From: Candidatus Zipacnadia bacterium
GTDB lineage: Bacteria > Armatimonadota > Zipacnadia > Zipacnadales > UBA5352
Reading direction: 5' to 3'
Assembly: GCA_029820945.1 (NCBI GenBank)
Contig: JALGUJ010000017.1
Location: 1-53,929 of the forward strand
Length of the DNA: 53,929 nucleotides
Positions within the stretch are counted from its first letter, which is position 1; the number at the start of each line of letters is the position of its first letter. Below, piece by piece: positions 8,003 through 15,773 of the stretch. The translations under genes were made by a program, and so were the position numbers. The notes under the pieces were generated by a model. It worked only from the letters and a program-made list of their open reading frames with translations, made no database searches and was not told where the DNA came from.

Positions 8003-8318
8003 CTGTGGCCGTCCTTCGCGTCCTCGGCGCGCGCCGCCGTCCGGCTGTGCATTGCCCACATACTGAGGGGCCCGCGTTTACCCTTGGACGCAGGTTCCAC
8101 CCCGGCCCGGCCACAGCCTGCACCGCACCGCGGTCTCTATCCCCTCGGCGCTCGCGACTGCCATACGCGTGCTGACGCCGGCGCATACGGGGCCGGGATG
8201 GGACCTCAGCCGCGCGCTTCGTGCCTGGCTGCCGCGACGCTTCGCTCCGCGCGGCCTCTCCCTACGACCAACGCCATCCCGCGCACAATGCCATCGAGAT
8301 GGACCGCGCCGGGCAGAC

Positions 8319-8334
8319 GAATCTGGATGCTGCC
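8319..8334. repeat. Right inverted-repeat arm (copy 2)
   Basis: GAATCTGGATGCTGCC is the inverted partner of 7987-8002. The next bases upstream (CAGAC) differ from copy 1 but partly agree with copy 3 at 15756-15770. Confidence 0.7.
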
Positions 8335-8357
8335 TCAACCGCCGGCCCCGCGATTCC

Positions 8358-8386
8358 TTGACTCGCCGCTGCCGGGGTGGTAACCT
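8358..8386 (+). promoter_or_regulatory. Sigma-70-type promoter of the thi4 unit
   Basis: TTGACT (8358-8363), a 17-bp spacer and TAACCT (8381-8386) lie about 25 nt upstream of the TPP riboswitch. Transcription would begin just before the aptamer. Confidence 0.65.
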
Positions 8387-8410
8387 TCGACCAGAAGGAA
8401 GGAATGCGCC

Positions 8411-8495
8411 TCGCTGGGGGAGCCAGCGGCTGAGATGGCGGCATCGACCGCCGACCCCGGAACCTGATCCGGTTAGTACCGGCGTAGGGAAGCGA
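8411..8495 (+). promoter_or_regulatory. TPP riboswitch (THI element)
   Basis: The conserved blocks are all present in order: the GGGGG-AGCC arm, GGCTGAGA (8438-8445), a variable hairpin (GGCGGCATCGACCGCC), ACCCC, then GAACCTGATCCGGTTAGTAC and CGGCGTAGGGAA. The P1 ends TCGCT (8411-8415) and AGCGA (8491-8495) pair. It senses thiamine pyrophosphate and normally shuts off thiamine genes when TPP is plentiful. The gene behind it, thi4, is a thiazole-synthesis gene, which fits. Confidence 0.95.
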
Positions 8496-8514
8496 CGGCT
8501 CAGCGGCATCACAC

Positions 8515-8538
8515 GCCGCCGGCCCCATCGCCGGCGGC
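8515..8538 (+). terminator. Likely expression-platform hairpin of the TPP riboswitch
   Basis: A 9-bp GCCGCCGGC / GCCGGCGGC stem with a 6-base loop is followed by TTT. It lies 20 nt past the aptamer and 56 nt before the thi4 start, as expected for a terminator formed when TPP is bound. The T-run is short, so control by another means is possible. Confidence 0.6.
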
Positions 8539-8593
8539 TTTGCGCTGAAGAGCGGCCGCAGACCGGCCCCCGGGGGCAAAAGGGGAATACCGT

Positions 8594-9406
8594 ATGTCAC
8601 TGGACAAAGACAGGCTCACCTTGGACGAGTTGACCATCACCCGCGGCATCGTCCGGACGTTCATGGAGGACTTCCTGGACTCGATCGACCTGGACGTGGC
8701 CGTCGTGGGCGCCGGGCCGTCGGGCCTGACCGCCGCGCGGCTGCTGGCTGACGAGGGCATGACGGTCGCGGTCTTCGAGCGCCATCTGCACATCGGCGGC
8801 GGCATCTGGGGCGGCGGGATGCTCTTCCCGCGTATCGTCGTGGAGGAGGAGGCCGCGGCGTTGATGAGCGACGTGGGCATCCGGCTTCGGGAGTGGGAGG
8901 ATCGCACGGTCATCGCCGACGCGGTCGAGGCGGCGACCAAGATGACCGCCGCGGCCATCGACGCGGGCGTGCGCATCTTCGTCGGGATCGAGGTCGAGGA
9001 CGTGGTGGTCGATGACGACAACCGCGTCTGCGGCGTCGTGATCAACTGGGGAGCGGTCCCCGCGGCCGGGCTGCACGTGGATCCTCTGGGCGTGCGCGCG
9101 AAGGCGGTCATCGACGGCACCGGCCACCCCTGCGAGATCGCGCGTGTGGTGCTGCAGAAGGTCCCGGATGCGTCCCTGGACAGCGACTTCGACTACGTGC
9201 CGGGCGAGGGCTCCATGAACGTGCGCGCGGCGGAGGCGCTGCTGGTCCCCAATACCCGCGAGGTCTACCCCGGTCTCATCGTCACCGGCATGGCCGCCAG
9301 CGCGACCAACAAGTCCTACCGCATGGGCGCGATCTTCGGCGGAATGCTGCTGTCGGGGCAGCGCGCCGCGGAGTTGGTGGCGGAGATCGTCGCGGAGCGC
9401 GGCTGA
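8594..9406 (+). CDS. thi4: Thi4-type thiamine thiazole synthase
   Basis: A 270-residue flavoprotein-like enzyme that makes the thiazole half of thiamine from NAD and glycine. The start of the NAD/FAD-binding fold is VVGAGPSGLTAARLL (GxGxxG at 39-44). It is followed by FERHLHIGGGIWGGGMLFP, the Thi4 signature, and near the end by IVTGMAASATNKSYRMGAIFGGMLLSGQRAA. Yeast and plant enzymes carry a sulfur-donating Cys directly before a GHDGPFGA segment, as I recall it. Here the segment reads GTGHPCE (residues ~175-181) with Thr at that place, and Cys180 two residues after His178. The protein is therefore expected to be the sulfide-using, multi-turnover type. The TPP riboswitch upstream supports the role. 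The ATG has AAGGGG about 9 nt upstream. Confidence 0.92.
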   Translation: MSLDKDRLTLDELTITRGIVRTFMEDFLDSIDLDVAVVGAGPSGLTAARLLADEGMTVAVFERHLHIGGGIWGGGMLFPRIVVEEEAAALMSDVGIRLREWEDRTVIADAVEAATKMTAAAIDAGVRIFVGIEVEDVVVDDDNRVCGVVINWGAVPAAGLHVDPLGVRAKAVIDGTGHPCEIARVVLQKVPDASLDSDFDYVPGEGSMNVRAAEALLVPNTREVYPGLIVTGMAASATNKSYRMGAIFGGMLLSGQRAAELVAEIVAERG

Positions 9407-9465
9407 ACTCGGCACCGCCCCGCTGGCGGCACCGGATACTGCCCCCCTTCCGAGAGGACACCCTA

Positions 9466-10578
9466 ATGACCATCATCGGCGAGCCGATCGAGGCGATCGA
9501 CACCCCGGCGCTCACGGTGGACCTGAACCTGATGGAGGCGAACATCGATCGCATCCATCGGGCCACCCTCGGCGCGGGCATCGAGCTGCGCCCGCACATC
9601 AAGTCGCACAAGACCCCGGAGATCGCGCAGATGCAGGTGCGCGCGGGCGCCACGGGCGTCACCTGCGCGAAGATCGGCGAGGCCGAGGTCATGGCGACCG
9701 CGGGGATCGAGGACATCTTCATCGCCTACTGCCTGGTGGGCGAGGGGAAGATGCGGCGGCTCCTGGCGCTGGCGAGGCGCCTCCCCCGGCTGTCCATCTC
9801 CCTCGAGAGCATCGAGGCCGCCGAGCAGGCCTCGCGCGCCTTCGCGGACGCCGGCCTCGACCTGGACGTGATGATCGAGGTGGACGCCGGCGCCGGGCGC
9901 ACCGGCGTGCAGCCCGAGGACGCGGTCGCCTTCGCCGACCGCGTCGCGGAGATGCCCGCCTTGCGCATCGTCGGGGTGATGAGCTACGCCTCGCACTTCG
10001 CATACGCCAGGCGCGGTGAGGAGGAGCTGGTTGCGGGCGCGGCTGAGGAGGGCCGCGTGATCGCGCAGATCGCGCGCACGCTCTCGGACGCGGGGCACGA
10101 GATGTCGCGCATCAGCGGCGGCTCCACGCCGACCGCCGGACGCTACCAGCGCGGCTGCGGCCTGACCGAGATCCGGCCCGGCACCTACGTCTTCTACGAC
10201 CGCAACCAGGTAGACATCGGCTCCGCGCGCATGGAGCAGGTCGCGCTGAGCGTGCTGGCGACCGTGGTGGCGACGCCCACGGGCGAGCGCGCGATCATCG
10301 ACGCTGGCACCAAGGGCCTCGCCCAGCAGGTCGGCCAGGTCTCCGACGGCTACGGCTGGCTGCCGGACGTGCCGGGCGCGCTCGTGTACAAGATCAACGA
10401 CGAGCACGGCTTCGTGGACGTGAGCGAGGCGGAGCGCAGGCTGGCGATAGGGGAGAAGGTGCGCGTCATTCCCGCGCGCGCCCCCACCTGCGTGAACCTC
10501 TACGACTGGATCTACGCGATCCGCGACGGCGTGGTCGAAGACGTCTGGCGCATCGCGGCGCGGGGACGGAACACCTGA
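9466..10578 (+). CDS. PLP enzyme of the D-threonine aldolase / D-serine dehydratase family
   Basis: A 370-residue protein with the N-terminal alanine-racemase-type TIM barrel and the C-terminal D-serine-dehydratase-like domain. The opening IDTPALTVDLNLMEANI and the segment RPHIKSHKTPEIAQMQ (residues 43-58) are typical; Lys46 is the likely pyridoxal-phosphate lysine. VMIEVDAGAGRTGV, ISGGSTPTAGR and a TYVFYDRNQ stretch follow in family order. The late H-E-H-G-F sequence and APTCVNLYD give the His and Cys that bind a metal in this family. It lies 59 nt after thi4 with its own GAGAGG box and may share the riboswitch-controlled transcript. The substrate (D-threonine, D-serine or another beta-hydroxy D-amino acid) cannot be told from sequence. 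Confidence 0.85.
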   Translation: MTIIGEPIEAIDTPALTVDLNLMEANIDRIHRATLGAGIELRPHIKSHKTPEIAQMQVRAGATGVTCAKIGEAEVMATAGIEDIFIAYCLVGEGKMRRLLALARRLPRLSISLESIEAAEQASRAFADAGLDLDVMIEVDAGAGRTGVQPEDAVAFADRVAEMPALRIVGVMSYASHFAYARRGEEELVAGAAEEGRVIAQIARTLSDAGHEMSRISGGSTPTAGRYQRGCGLTEIRPGTYVFYDRNQVDIGSARMEQVALSVLATVVATPTGERAIIDAGTKGLAQQVGQVSDGYGWLPDVPGALVYKINDEHGFVDVSEAERRLAIGEKVRVIPARAPTCVNLYDWIYAIRDGVVEDVWRIAARGRNT

Positions 10579-10599
10579 CTTGGCGGCTTCGTGCGGCCG

Positions 10600-11442
10600 C
10601 TACGCGCGCGTGAGCTCGATCACGGGCAGCTCCGGGCGGCAGCAGAGGCGGAAGGGCACCGTTGCCATCCCCAGACCCCGGCTGATGTAGATCTGTGACA
10701 CGTCGGTCTGCACGAGGCCCTTCGTGTACTTGCGCCTGCACGGGAGCGCGACCGGCCCCAGCAACGGCAGCGACACCTGGCCGCCGTGACTGTGCCCGGC
10801 CAGCATCAGCTTCACGCGCGGGTCGTCCATCTCGTCGGCGTAGTCGGGGTTGTGCGTGAGCAGGATGGCGACCTCGTCCTCAGGCACGCCGTGCAGCGCC
10901 CGCTCCAGGTCCTGTTCGTCCTCCCACAGGTCGCCCACGCCCGCCAGCCAGATCCTCGCGCCACCCCGCTCCAGCGGCACGCGGCGGTTGCGCAGCTCGG
11001 GAAGGCCGGCCTCCGCCGCCCCGCGCCGGCTGGCCTCGATCCCGTGCCAGTGATCGTGGTTGCCCATGACGCACCACGTGCCCAAAGGCGCCTGCAGCGG
11101 CTTCAGCTCGCGCCAGGCGGGCGCCACGTACCGCTCATGCCGGTGCGACATGTCGCCGGTCACCACAAACAGATCCGGCTCCTGGCGCGCCGCGAGGCGC
11201 ACGATCTCCGTGACCCGCTGCAGCGACAGGTAGGGCCCGTGGTGCACGTCGGTGATCTGGCACAGGCGCAGGCCCTCGAAGGGCTCGGGCAGGCCGGGGA
11301 TGGCGATGCGCGGGTGCGTCACCTCGATCCACCCGCGCTCGTAGGCGACGTCGAGGGCCGTCCCCCCGACCAGCACCCCGGCGGCCGCCAGGCCGAGCCT
11401 GCGCAGGAACTGGCGCCTGCTCTCGGTCCGCTCCGATGACAT
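10600..11442 (-). CDS. Tat-exported metallophosphoesterase
   Basis: A 280-residue member of the calcineurin-like phosphoesterase superfamily, of the YkuE/YaeI type. All metal motifs are visible: [32 protein letters not shown] and AGHSHGGQ. The N-terminus [18 protein letters not shown] followed by a hydrophobic stretch is a textbook twin-arginine signal (SRRQFLR), so the folded enzyme is predicted to be exported or membrane-anchored. I chose the ATG at 11442; the ~100 codons further upstream are not family-like and overlap the FGE fragment. YkuE/YaeI relatives act on lipid-A-type or other envelope phosphates. The gene converges on the PLP enzyme, 21 nt apart. Confidence 0.88.
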   Translation of the reverse strand: MSSERTESRRQFLRRLGLAAAGVLVGGTALDVAYERGWIEVTHPRIAIPGLPEPFEGLRLCQITDVHHGPYLSLQRVTEIVRLAARQEPDLFVVTGDMSHRHERYVAPAWRELKPLQAPLGTWCVMGNHDHWHGIEASRRGAAEAGLPELRNRRVPLERGGARIWLAGVGDLWEDEQDLERALHGVPEDEVAILLTHNPDYADEMDDPRVKLMLAGHSHGGQVSLPLLGPVALPCRRKYTKGLVQTDVSQIYISRGLGMATVPFRLCCRPELPVIELTRA

Positions 11443-11461
11443 GATCGCTCCCACCGCGTCG

Positions 11462-11467
11462 AGTATA
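11462..11467 (-). promoter_or_regulatory. Possible -10 box of the phosphoesterase gene
   Basis: TATACT on the minus strand, 20 nt before the start codon. No convincing -35 box is seen at the normal spacing, and the leader would be only ~12 nt. Confidence 0.3.
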
Positions 11468-11493
11468 CCACGCCAGTCGCATCGAACTCCAGT

Positions 11494-11710
11494 GTCGGCA
11501 GGCGCCTGCCCACCGCGGCGGAGTGGGAGAAGGCCGCTCGCGGCACGGACGGCCGCCAGTGGCCGTGGGGCGATGAGTTCCGGCCCGAGTGCCCGAACCT
11601 GCGGCGCCTCGACGAGGTGGGGCGGGAGCGGCTGGCCGATCGCGGCATCGCCTGCGCGGTGCGCGGCCCGCGGCTGAAGGTGGAGGTGGGCAGCTACCCC
11701 TGGACTACCC
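11494..11710 (+). pseudogene. Fragment of a formylglycine-generating-enzyme (SUMF1/FGE-sulfatase) domain
   Basis: In the plus frame starting at 11494 the translation reads [16 protein letters not shown], then [12 protein letters not shown], close to the FGE-family signature LPTEAEWEYAARG...YPWGDE. After ~30 less clear residues it reads VEVGSYPW, which matches the VGSYPPN segment that follows in the family. The frame has no family start and none of the later Cys-bearing core, and it runs straight into the antisense 3' end of the amidohydrolase gene. It is a decayed remnant of a larger gene, not a working enzyme. FGE-like domains activate sulfatases or serve as generic ligand-binding modules. 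Confidence 0.7.
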
Positions 11711-12499
11711 AATCGGCTTTGACCGGAGGCGTGCCTCCAGCCCCTCCGCATTCTCGTGCGTCAGGGCCGCAAGCTCCTCCTCGGAGAAGTCGCACTCCTG
11801 GAAGACCTTCAGGTGCGACGACTCGGGGTAGTAGTACGGGGCGTGTGTGCCGAAGAGGATATGCCCGATGCCGAGCGTGTTCGCCATCTCCTGCACGCCG
11901 CCCACCGACTCGAAGTGCGACATCTCGAAGTAGAGGTTCGCCGGCAACTCGCCGCCGGCATCGCGGGCGATCTGATTGCCCTCCGCGTTCTTGGCGTTGG
12001 CGATCACGATCGGCACATCCGGGTGCTCGGCGCAGGCGTCGAGCAGCCCGGTCAGCGGCAGAGGCGGCACCATCACCAGCGGGTGATGATGGCGCTCATC
12101 GGTCATACGCACCGCGATCTCGACGAAGACGCCCAGGTCGGCCGCGGCCGCCAGCAGCTCCCCGAGGACCGGCTCCTCCAGCGTCCAGCCGTGGTAGTTA
12201 GGGTTCACGCGCACGCCGCGCATGCCCAGCTCCTCGGCGCACTCGGCAATGTCGCGCTCCCACGCCGGCCATGTCGGGTTCACCGTGCCGATGGCCATGA
12301 GCCGCTCGTGATCGGCCACCATCTCGGCCAGCGGCGCGTTGGCGGCATGCACGTTCTTGAGCATCACCGCGTCGAGGCTGGTGACCCAGGCACGGTCGAT
12401 CTCCACCCGTCCCAGCCGCTCGATCAGCTCCTCGGGCGTGTTGTAGCTTGTGCGCCGGAAGGGCCAGCTTCCCAGGTTGGCGTTGCAGTCGATAATCAT
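11705..12499 (-). CDS. Amidohydrolase-like TIM-barrel protein lacking the HxH motif
   Basis: A 264-residue protein of the amidohydrolase_2 type, third in a run of three. The usual metal motif HxH is replaced by NAN (DCNANLG, residues 5-11), and the usual GSD near the end is GTH (FGTHAPYY). The order of other segments ([67 protein letters not shown]) matches a conserved subfamily I recall from Planctomycetes and Acidobacteria, so the changes look like subfamily traits and not decay. It may hold metal differently or be non-hydrolytic. The start overlaps the upstream gene's stop by 4 nt (ATGA). Confidence 0.75.
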   Translation of the reverse strand: MIIDCNANLGSWPFRRTSYNTPEELIERLGRVEIDRAWVTSLDAVMLKNVHAANAPLAEMVADHERLMAIGTVNPTWPAWERDIAECAEELGMRGVRVNPNYHGWTLEEPVLGELLAAAADLGVFVEIAVRMTDERHHHPLVMVPPLPLTGLLDACAEHPDVPIVIANAKNAEGNQIARDAGGELPANLYFEMSHFESVGGVQEMANTLGIGHILFGTHAPYYYPESSHLKVFQECDFSEEELAALTHENAEGLEARLRSKPIG

Positions 12500-13263
12500 A
12501 GGCTAAGCACCCGCCTCATGTTCGCGCCCAGAATCTTGCGCTTGTCGGCATCGCTGATGTCCGCGCCGTGGACCTTCGCGAGCTGCGAGGCGAAGCTGCG
12601 ACCGGCCGCGTCCGAGCCGTAGACGACGCGCTCGGACCCCAGCCAGGCGACGGCCATCTCCGTGTATCCCATCTCCGGATCGAAGCCGCAGGTGTCCACG
12701 AGGATGTTGGGTTGCGGGGCGACGGCGCGGATGCCGCGCTCCCAGTTGAGGCCGGCGTGCGCTGCGATGAAGGTCACGTCCGGATGGCGCGCGGCCAGCG
12801 TGGCGAGGTGCGCCGGGCTCGACTCCGTGGGCATGTTCCCGCCGGTGCGGAAGAAGGTGTGCTGCAGGATCGGCGCGTCCAGCTCCGCGGCCCGCTCGCA
12901 GATCGGGTCCAGGTTCGGGTGGTCGCAGCAGATGGCCACCCAGAGCTTGATGCCCATGAAGGGGCCGCCGGCCACGCGGCGGTCCAGCTCCGCCAGGCTG
13001 TGCCGCAGGTAGTTCGGGTTCAGGTTCGTGTACCCGAAGAAGCGATCGGGCCAGCGCTCGATCAGCTCGGCGTTGTAGTCGTTGTCGGCCTCCACCTGCT
13101 CGGGCGTGGGCTGCTGGACGAAAATCGGCCCCAGGCTGAGGCCCATCAGCTCGACGCCCATGCGGTCGGCGTAGGGCAGGAGCCTGTCGGCGCAGTCGGT
13201 CGGGGAGCCGCCCTTCGCGGCCGTGGGGTGCACGTGGCAGTCGATGATGGTGGCCGTCGCCAT
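12496..13263 (-). CDS. Amidohydrolase family protein
   Basis: A 255-residue amidohydrolase_2 TIM barrel. HxH is intact (IDCHVH, His10 and His12). A third ligand-type His lies in ILQHTFF, another in FIAAHAGLN, and the catalytic Asp in VVYGSDAAGRSF. It is closely related to the next gene to its right; segments such as GIKLWVA, PNLDPICERAAELDAP and GSDA-GRSFASQ are nearly the same, so they are a tandem duplicate. I chose the ATG at 13263; a GTG lies one codon upstream. The TGA of the preceding gene overlaps this start. The substrate is unknown; the family hydrolyses or decarboxylates cyclic and aromatic acids or lactones. Confidence 0.85.
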   Translation of the reverse strand: MATATIIDCHVHPTAAKGGSPTDCADRLLPYADRMGVELMGLSLGPIFVQQPTPEQVEADNDYNAELIERWPDRFFGYTNLNPNYLRHSLAELDRRVAGGPFMGIKLWVAICCDHPNLDPICERAAELDAPILQHTFFRTGGNMPTESSPAHLATLAARHPDVTFIAAHAGLNWERGIRAVAPQPNILVDTCGFDPEMGYTEMAVAWLGSERVVYGSDAAGRSFASQLAKVHGADISDADKRKILGANMRRVLSL

Positions 13264-14015
13264 CACAGGCCCAGGATCCTCTGCATGTTCTCGCCCAGGA
13301 TCTTCGCGCGGTCGCGGTCGGAGATGTCCGCCCCGAGGACCTTCGACATCTGGGACGCGAAGCTGCGCCCGGGGGCGTCGGAGCCGTAGACGACGCGGTC
13401 GGCGCCGAGCATCCGCACGGCCATCTCCGTCTGGCCCAGCTCCGGGTCGCCGCCCGAGACCTCGGCGTGGATGTTGGGGATCCCCTGGACGATGCGGTAA
13501 CCCATCTCCCAGTTCCCGCCGCTGTGGCCGAGGATGAAGCTCACGTCGGGGTGCCTGCGCGCTATCTCCGCAAGGTTCCAGGGCGTGGACTCGTATGGCA
13601 GGTTGCCGGTGACCTTGATCCAGGTGTGCTGGAGCATGGGCGCGTCCAGCTCGGCGGCGCGCTCGCAGATGGGGTCGAGGTTGGGCCGGTCGCAGTGCAT
13701 CGCCACCCAGAGCTTGATGCCGCGGAAGGGCCCGTCGGCGATGCAGCGGTCGATCTCGCCGAGCGATCCGTCGAGGTACGATGGGTTCAGGTAGCAGAAG
13801 CCGATGTAGCGATCCGGGTGCTGCTCGAGGGCCCGCCGGACCATGTCGTTGGATTCGCGGATCACGTCCATGTCGGGCGTGAGCTCGCGGGAGGTGCCGA
13901 GGCTCAGGCAGAGCCGATCGATGCCCATGCGGTCGGCGTACTGGAGCAGGTAGCCCATGCGGTCCTCGGGCGTTCCCCAGTGTTCCTGCACGTGAACGTG
14001 GCAGTCGATGACCAT
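13263..14015 (-). CDS. Amidohydrolase family protein (tandem paralogue)
   Basis: A 250-residue amidohydrolase_2 TIM barrel with HxH at His6/His8 (MVIDCHVHV), a metal His in MLQHTWIK and in FILGHSGGN, and the Asp in VVYGSDAPGRSF. I chose the ATG at 14015, with GGGAGG about 9 nt upstream, over the long frame that begins at 14294, whose first 93 codons are Pro/Arg/Ala-rich and run over the hairpin at 14113-14139. It is the first gene of a three-gene coupled run, probably all transcribed together. The pairing with a near-identical partner suggests two related substrates or a hetero-oligomer. Confidence 0.85.
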   Translation of the reverse strand: MVIDCHVHVQEHWGTPEDRMGYLLQYADRMGIDRLCLSLGTSRELTPDMDVIRESNDMVRRALEQHPDRYIGFCYLNPSYLDGSLGEIDRCIADGPFRGIKLWVAMHCDRPNLDPICERAAELDAPMLQHTWIKVTGNLPYESTPWNLAEIARRHPDVSFILGHSGGNWEMGYRIVQGIPNIHAEVSGGDPELGQTEMAVRMLGADRVVYGSDAPGRSFASQMSKVLGADISDRDRAKILGENMQRILGL

Positions 14016-14112
14016 TTGCCGCGACCTCCCGTGGACCGGCCTGAGCTGTCGGTTCGCCGCCGGGTCGGCGGGACCTCCAGAGACCGGCGGCGGAGCATCG
14101 CGGTACGCGAAG

Positions 14113-14139
14113 GCGCGCCGCGGAAGGTCCGCGGCGCGC
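14113..14139. terminator. Strong 12-bp GC hairpin
   Basis: Perfect inverted repeat GCGCGCCGCGGA / TCCGCGGCGCGC with a 3-base loop. On the plus strand it is followed by GGGGTTTT. On the minus strand it lies 27 nt after the stop of the 14167-15474 gene and ~98 nt before the amidohydrolase start, so it most likely ends the minus-strand transcript despite the weak U-run there. Confidence 0.6.
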
Positions 14140-14166
14140 GGGGTTTTCGCTGCCTGGGCTCGCGGC

Positions 14167-15474
14167 CTACTGGAAGCCGGGTGTGAAGACGGGCGGGCCG
14201 AGCGAGTAGCCGGACATGCCGACGCCGCGGCGCGCCGTGTCGGTGGCCCGCTCCACGCCGGCCTGCACGTAGGGGCGGGTGGAGACGGCCTCAAAGCCGG
14301 CCGTCTCTGGAGGCGGCGCCTGCGTCTGGCCGCGAGAGCCCTCTACGCCGCCCGCGCCGACCAGCACCGCCTCGGCCCGGTCGAGGGCGGCGAGCTGTGA
14401 CATCGGGATGGAGAGGCTGAAGCTGTAGTACCAGCCCCTGGCGTACTCGAGGTTGAGTCGGCCACCCTCGAAGCTGTGGTCGCGCGGCGCGATGATGGTC
14501 TCGTACATGGGGACGTAGTTGAGCTCGTCGGGATGCACGAGCTTGGCGCAGATGCCGCCGCTGTGCCCGGCCGACTGGCTCGCGGAGACGATCTCGTCGC
14601 CGTTGACGTCATAGAGCGTGAGGCTGATGCTGTTCTGCGACCAGAGGTTGTTCCACTCGGCGACCGCGTCGTTCCAGATCCAGAGCTTCTTCGGGTTCCA
14701 CATCCCGCCCTCGTAGTCCACGATGTGGAAGAGCTGGCGGTCCTCGCCGTAGTTATCGTAGGGCTTGAGCTTGCGGTACACCAGTGACGGGTAGCGCTGG
14801 GCGACGCCGGACTTCACCTGCATGAGGACGCCGACCTCGATGGGGATCGTGGTGGCGCCGGGCCGGATAGCGCTGTGGCTGACCTGCGGGTAGCCGATCT
14901 TGAACGAGAAGTTGTCGAGGCCCTTCTCGTAGAGGTAGCGAACGGCGTCGAGCTCCTTCTGCTTGACGCCCATCTCGCGGTTGATGCGCGCGGCCAGGCC
15001 GTAGCCGGGTCGGCCGGCGGTGACCGCGACGGCCTCCGCGCGGCGCTCGCCGTAGATCCGCTGGAGCTGCATCCACTGGTTCTTGGTGGCCGTCCTGGCA
15101 TTCCCCTCGGCGTCGAACAGGAAGTAGTCCGGGATCAGTGCGGGCGTGAGGCCGGTCTCGCGGATGAACTCAGCGTACGTCTTCGCGAGCTCCTCGGGCA
15201 TGGGCGCCTCGGTCCACTTGAGCGGACCAGCGGCGCCGCGCGGGCCGCGTGCCCCGGGCATGCCTTCCATGCCCATCATGTCCTCTTCCATCATGCCCGG
15301 CTCTGCCGTCATCTCCGGTGGCGCCACTTCGTCCACAGGCGGCGGTTCCTCTTCGGCCGCCATCTCTTCGCCTTCTTCCTGAGCGAAGATCTGGCCGAGG
15401 AAGACCAACAGCGCCAGGATTGCTATGACGGTGAGGATGATGGCTACGGCGCGCCCCTGCCGTCTCTCGCGCAC
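14167..15474 (-). CDS. Membrane-anchored hypothetical protein with Met/Gly/Pro-rich linker
   Basis: I do not recognise the family. The GTG at 15474 has GAGGTGG about 7 nt upstream. Residues ~8-30 are one transmembrane helix (AVAIILTVIAILALLVFLG), followed by an acidic/Pro stretch and a Met/Gly/Pro/Glu run (PGMMEEDMMGMEGMPGARG) to about residue 83. From there ~350 residues form a soluble domain with a conserved-looking core (IRPGATTIPIEVGVLMQVK, a GMWNPKKLWIWND helix, YDVNGDEIVSASQS). The linker has the same odd composition as the tails of PilN, PilO and PilP in this window, so a link to the pilus machinery is possible though not shown. Confidence 0.55.
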   Translation of the reverse strand: MRERRQGRAVAIILTVIAILALLVFLGQIFAQEEGEEMAAEEEPPPVDEVAPPEMTAEPGMMEEDMMGMEGMPGARGPRGAAGPLKWTEAPMPEELAKTYAEFIRETGLTPALIPDYFLFDAEGNARTATKNQWMQLQRIYGERRAEAVAVTAGRPGYGLAARINREMGVKQKELDAVRYLYEKGLDNFSFKIGYPQVSHSAIRPGATTIPIEVGVLMQVKSGVAQRYPSLVYRKLKPYDNYGEDRQLFHIVDYEGGMWNPKKLWIWNDAVAEWNNLWSQNSISLTLYDVNGDEIVSASQSAGHSGGICAKLVHPDELNYVPMYETIIAPRDHSFEGGRLNLEYARGWYYSFSLSIPMSQLAALDRAEAVLVGAGGVEGSRGQTQAPPPETAGFEAVSTRPYVQAGVERATDTARRGVGMSGYSLGPPVFTPGFQ

Positions 15475-15544
15475 AGGCTACCACCTCAAGCACGTATAGG
15501 TGCGCCCCGGTGCCGTACAGGCAATGAGGCGGCTGTCACACCAC

Positions 15545-15573
15545 AGTATAGTGGGGGAGAGTCAGGAAGTCAA
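15545..15573 (-). promoter_or_regulatory. Sigma-70-type promoter of the 14167-15474 gene
   Basis: On the minus strand: TTGACT (15573-15568), a 17-bp spacer, TATACT (15550-15545). The -10 box lies ~70 nt before the GTG start. Confidence 0.75.
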
Positions 15574-15773
15574 GCCGGCTCGCCATCACGGAGAGCATAC
15601 AGCGTCGTGTGGATGACAGACGGACGCCCCCGTCCGCACGTCGTTGCTGTGCAGGCGTTCGCGCCGCAACGGGGTTGGCCTCCCCCCCGGTCCCTCCCGC
15701 CCAGCAGCGGGATGCGCAGGCACGGGACGTCGCCGCTCGGTGCGCGCATCCACACGAATCTGGATGCTGGCGA
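15574..15773. other. Non-coding interval upstream of the 14167-15474 promoter
   Basis: About 200 nt between the promoter and the stop of the vanW-type gene. It holds the third copy of the dispersed GAATCTGGATGCTG motif close to the vanW stop. The short frames across it have no ribosome-binding site and look Pro/Arg-rich. No other signal is seen. Confidence 0.4.
15746..15770. repeat. Dispersed motif copy 3, in a GCATCCA/TGGATGC hairpin
   Basis: GAATCTGGATGCTGG (15756-15770) is shared with 8319-8334 and, inverted, with 7987-8002. Here it also forms a local 7-bp hairpin, GCATCCA (15746-15752) with TGGATGC (15761-15767), just after the VanW stop. Confidence 0.65.

Larger units (their letters stand above)
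7916..8357. other. Non-coding block between divergent promoters, bounded by inverted repeats
   Basis: This interval separates the DUF366 operon (left) from the thi4 unit (right). The short frames in it lack ribosome-binding sites and family similarity. It contains the minus-strand promoter at 7952-7981, and a ~348-bp stretch (7987-8334) with near-perfect 16-bp inverted repeat ends. That layout resembles a small non-autonomous element, but I see no target-site duplication. Confidence 0.55.

Noticed and set aside
7953..8383. Small frames within the block between DUF366 and thi4
   Set aside because: Arg/Pro/Ala-rich in every frame, without ribosome sites, crossing promoter and repeat arms.
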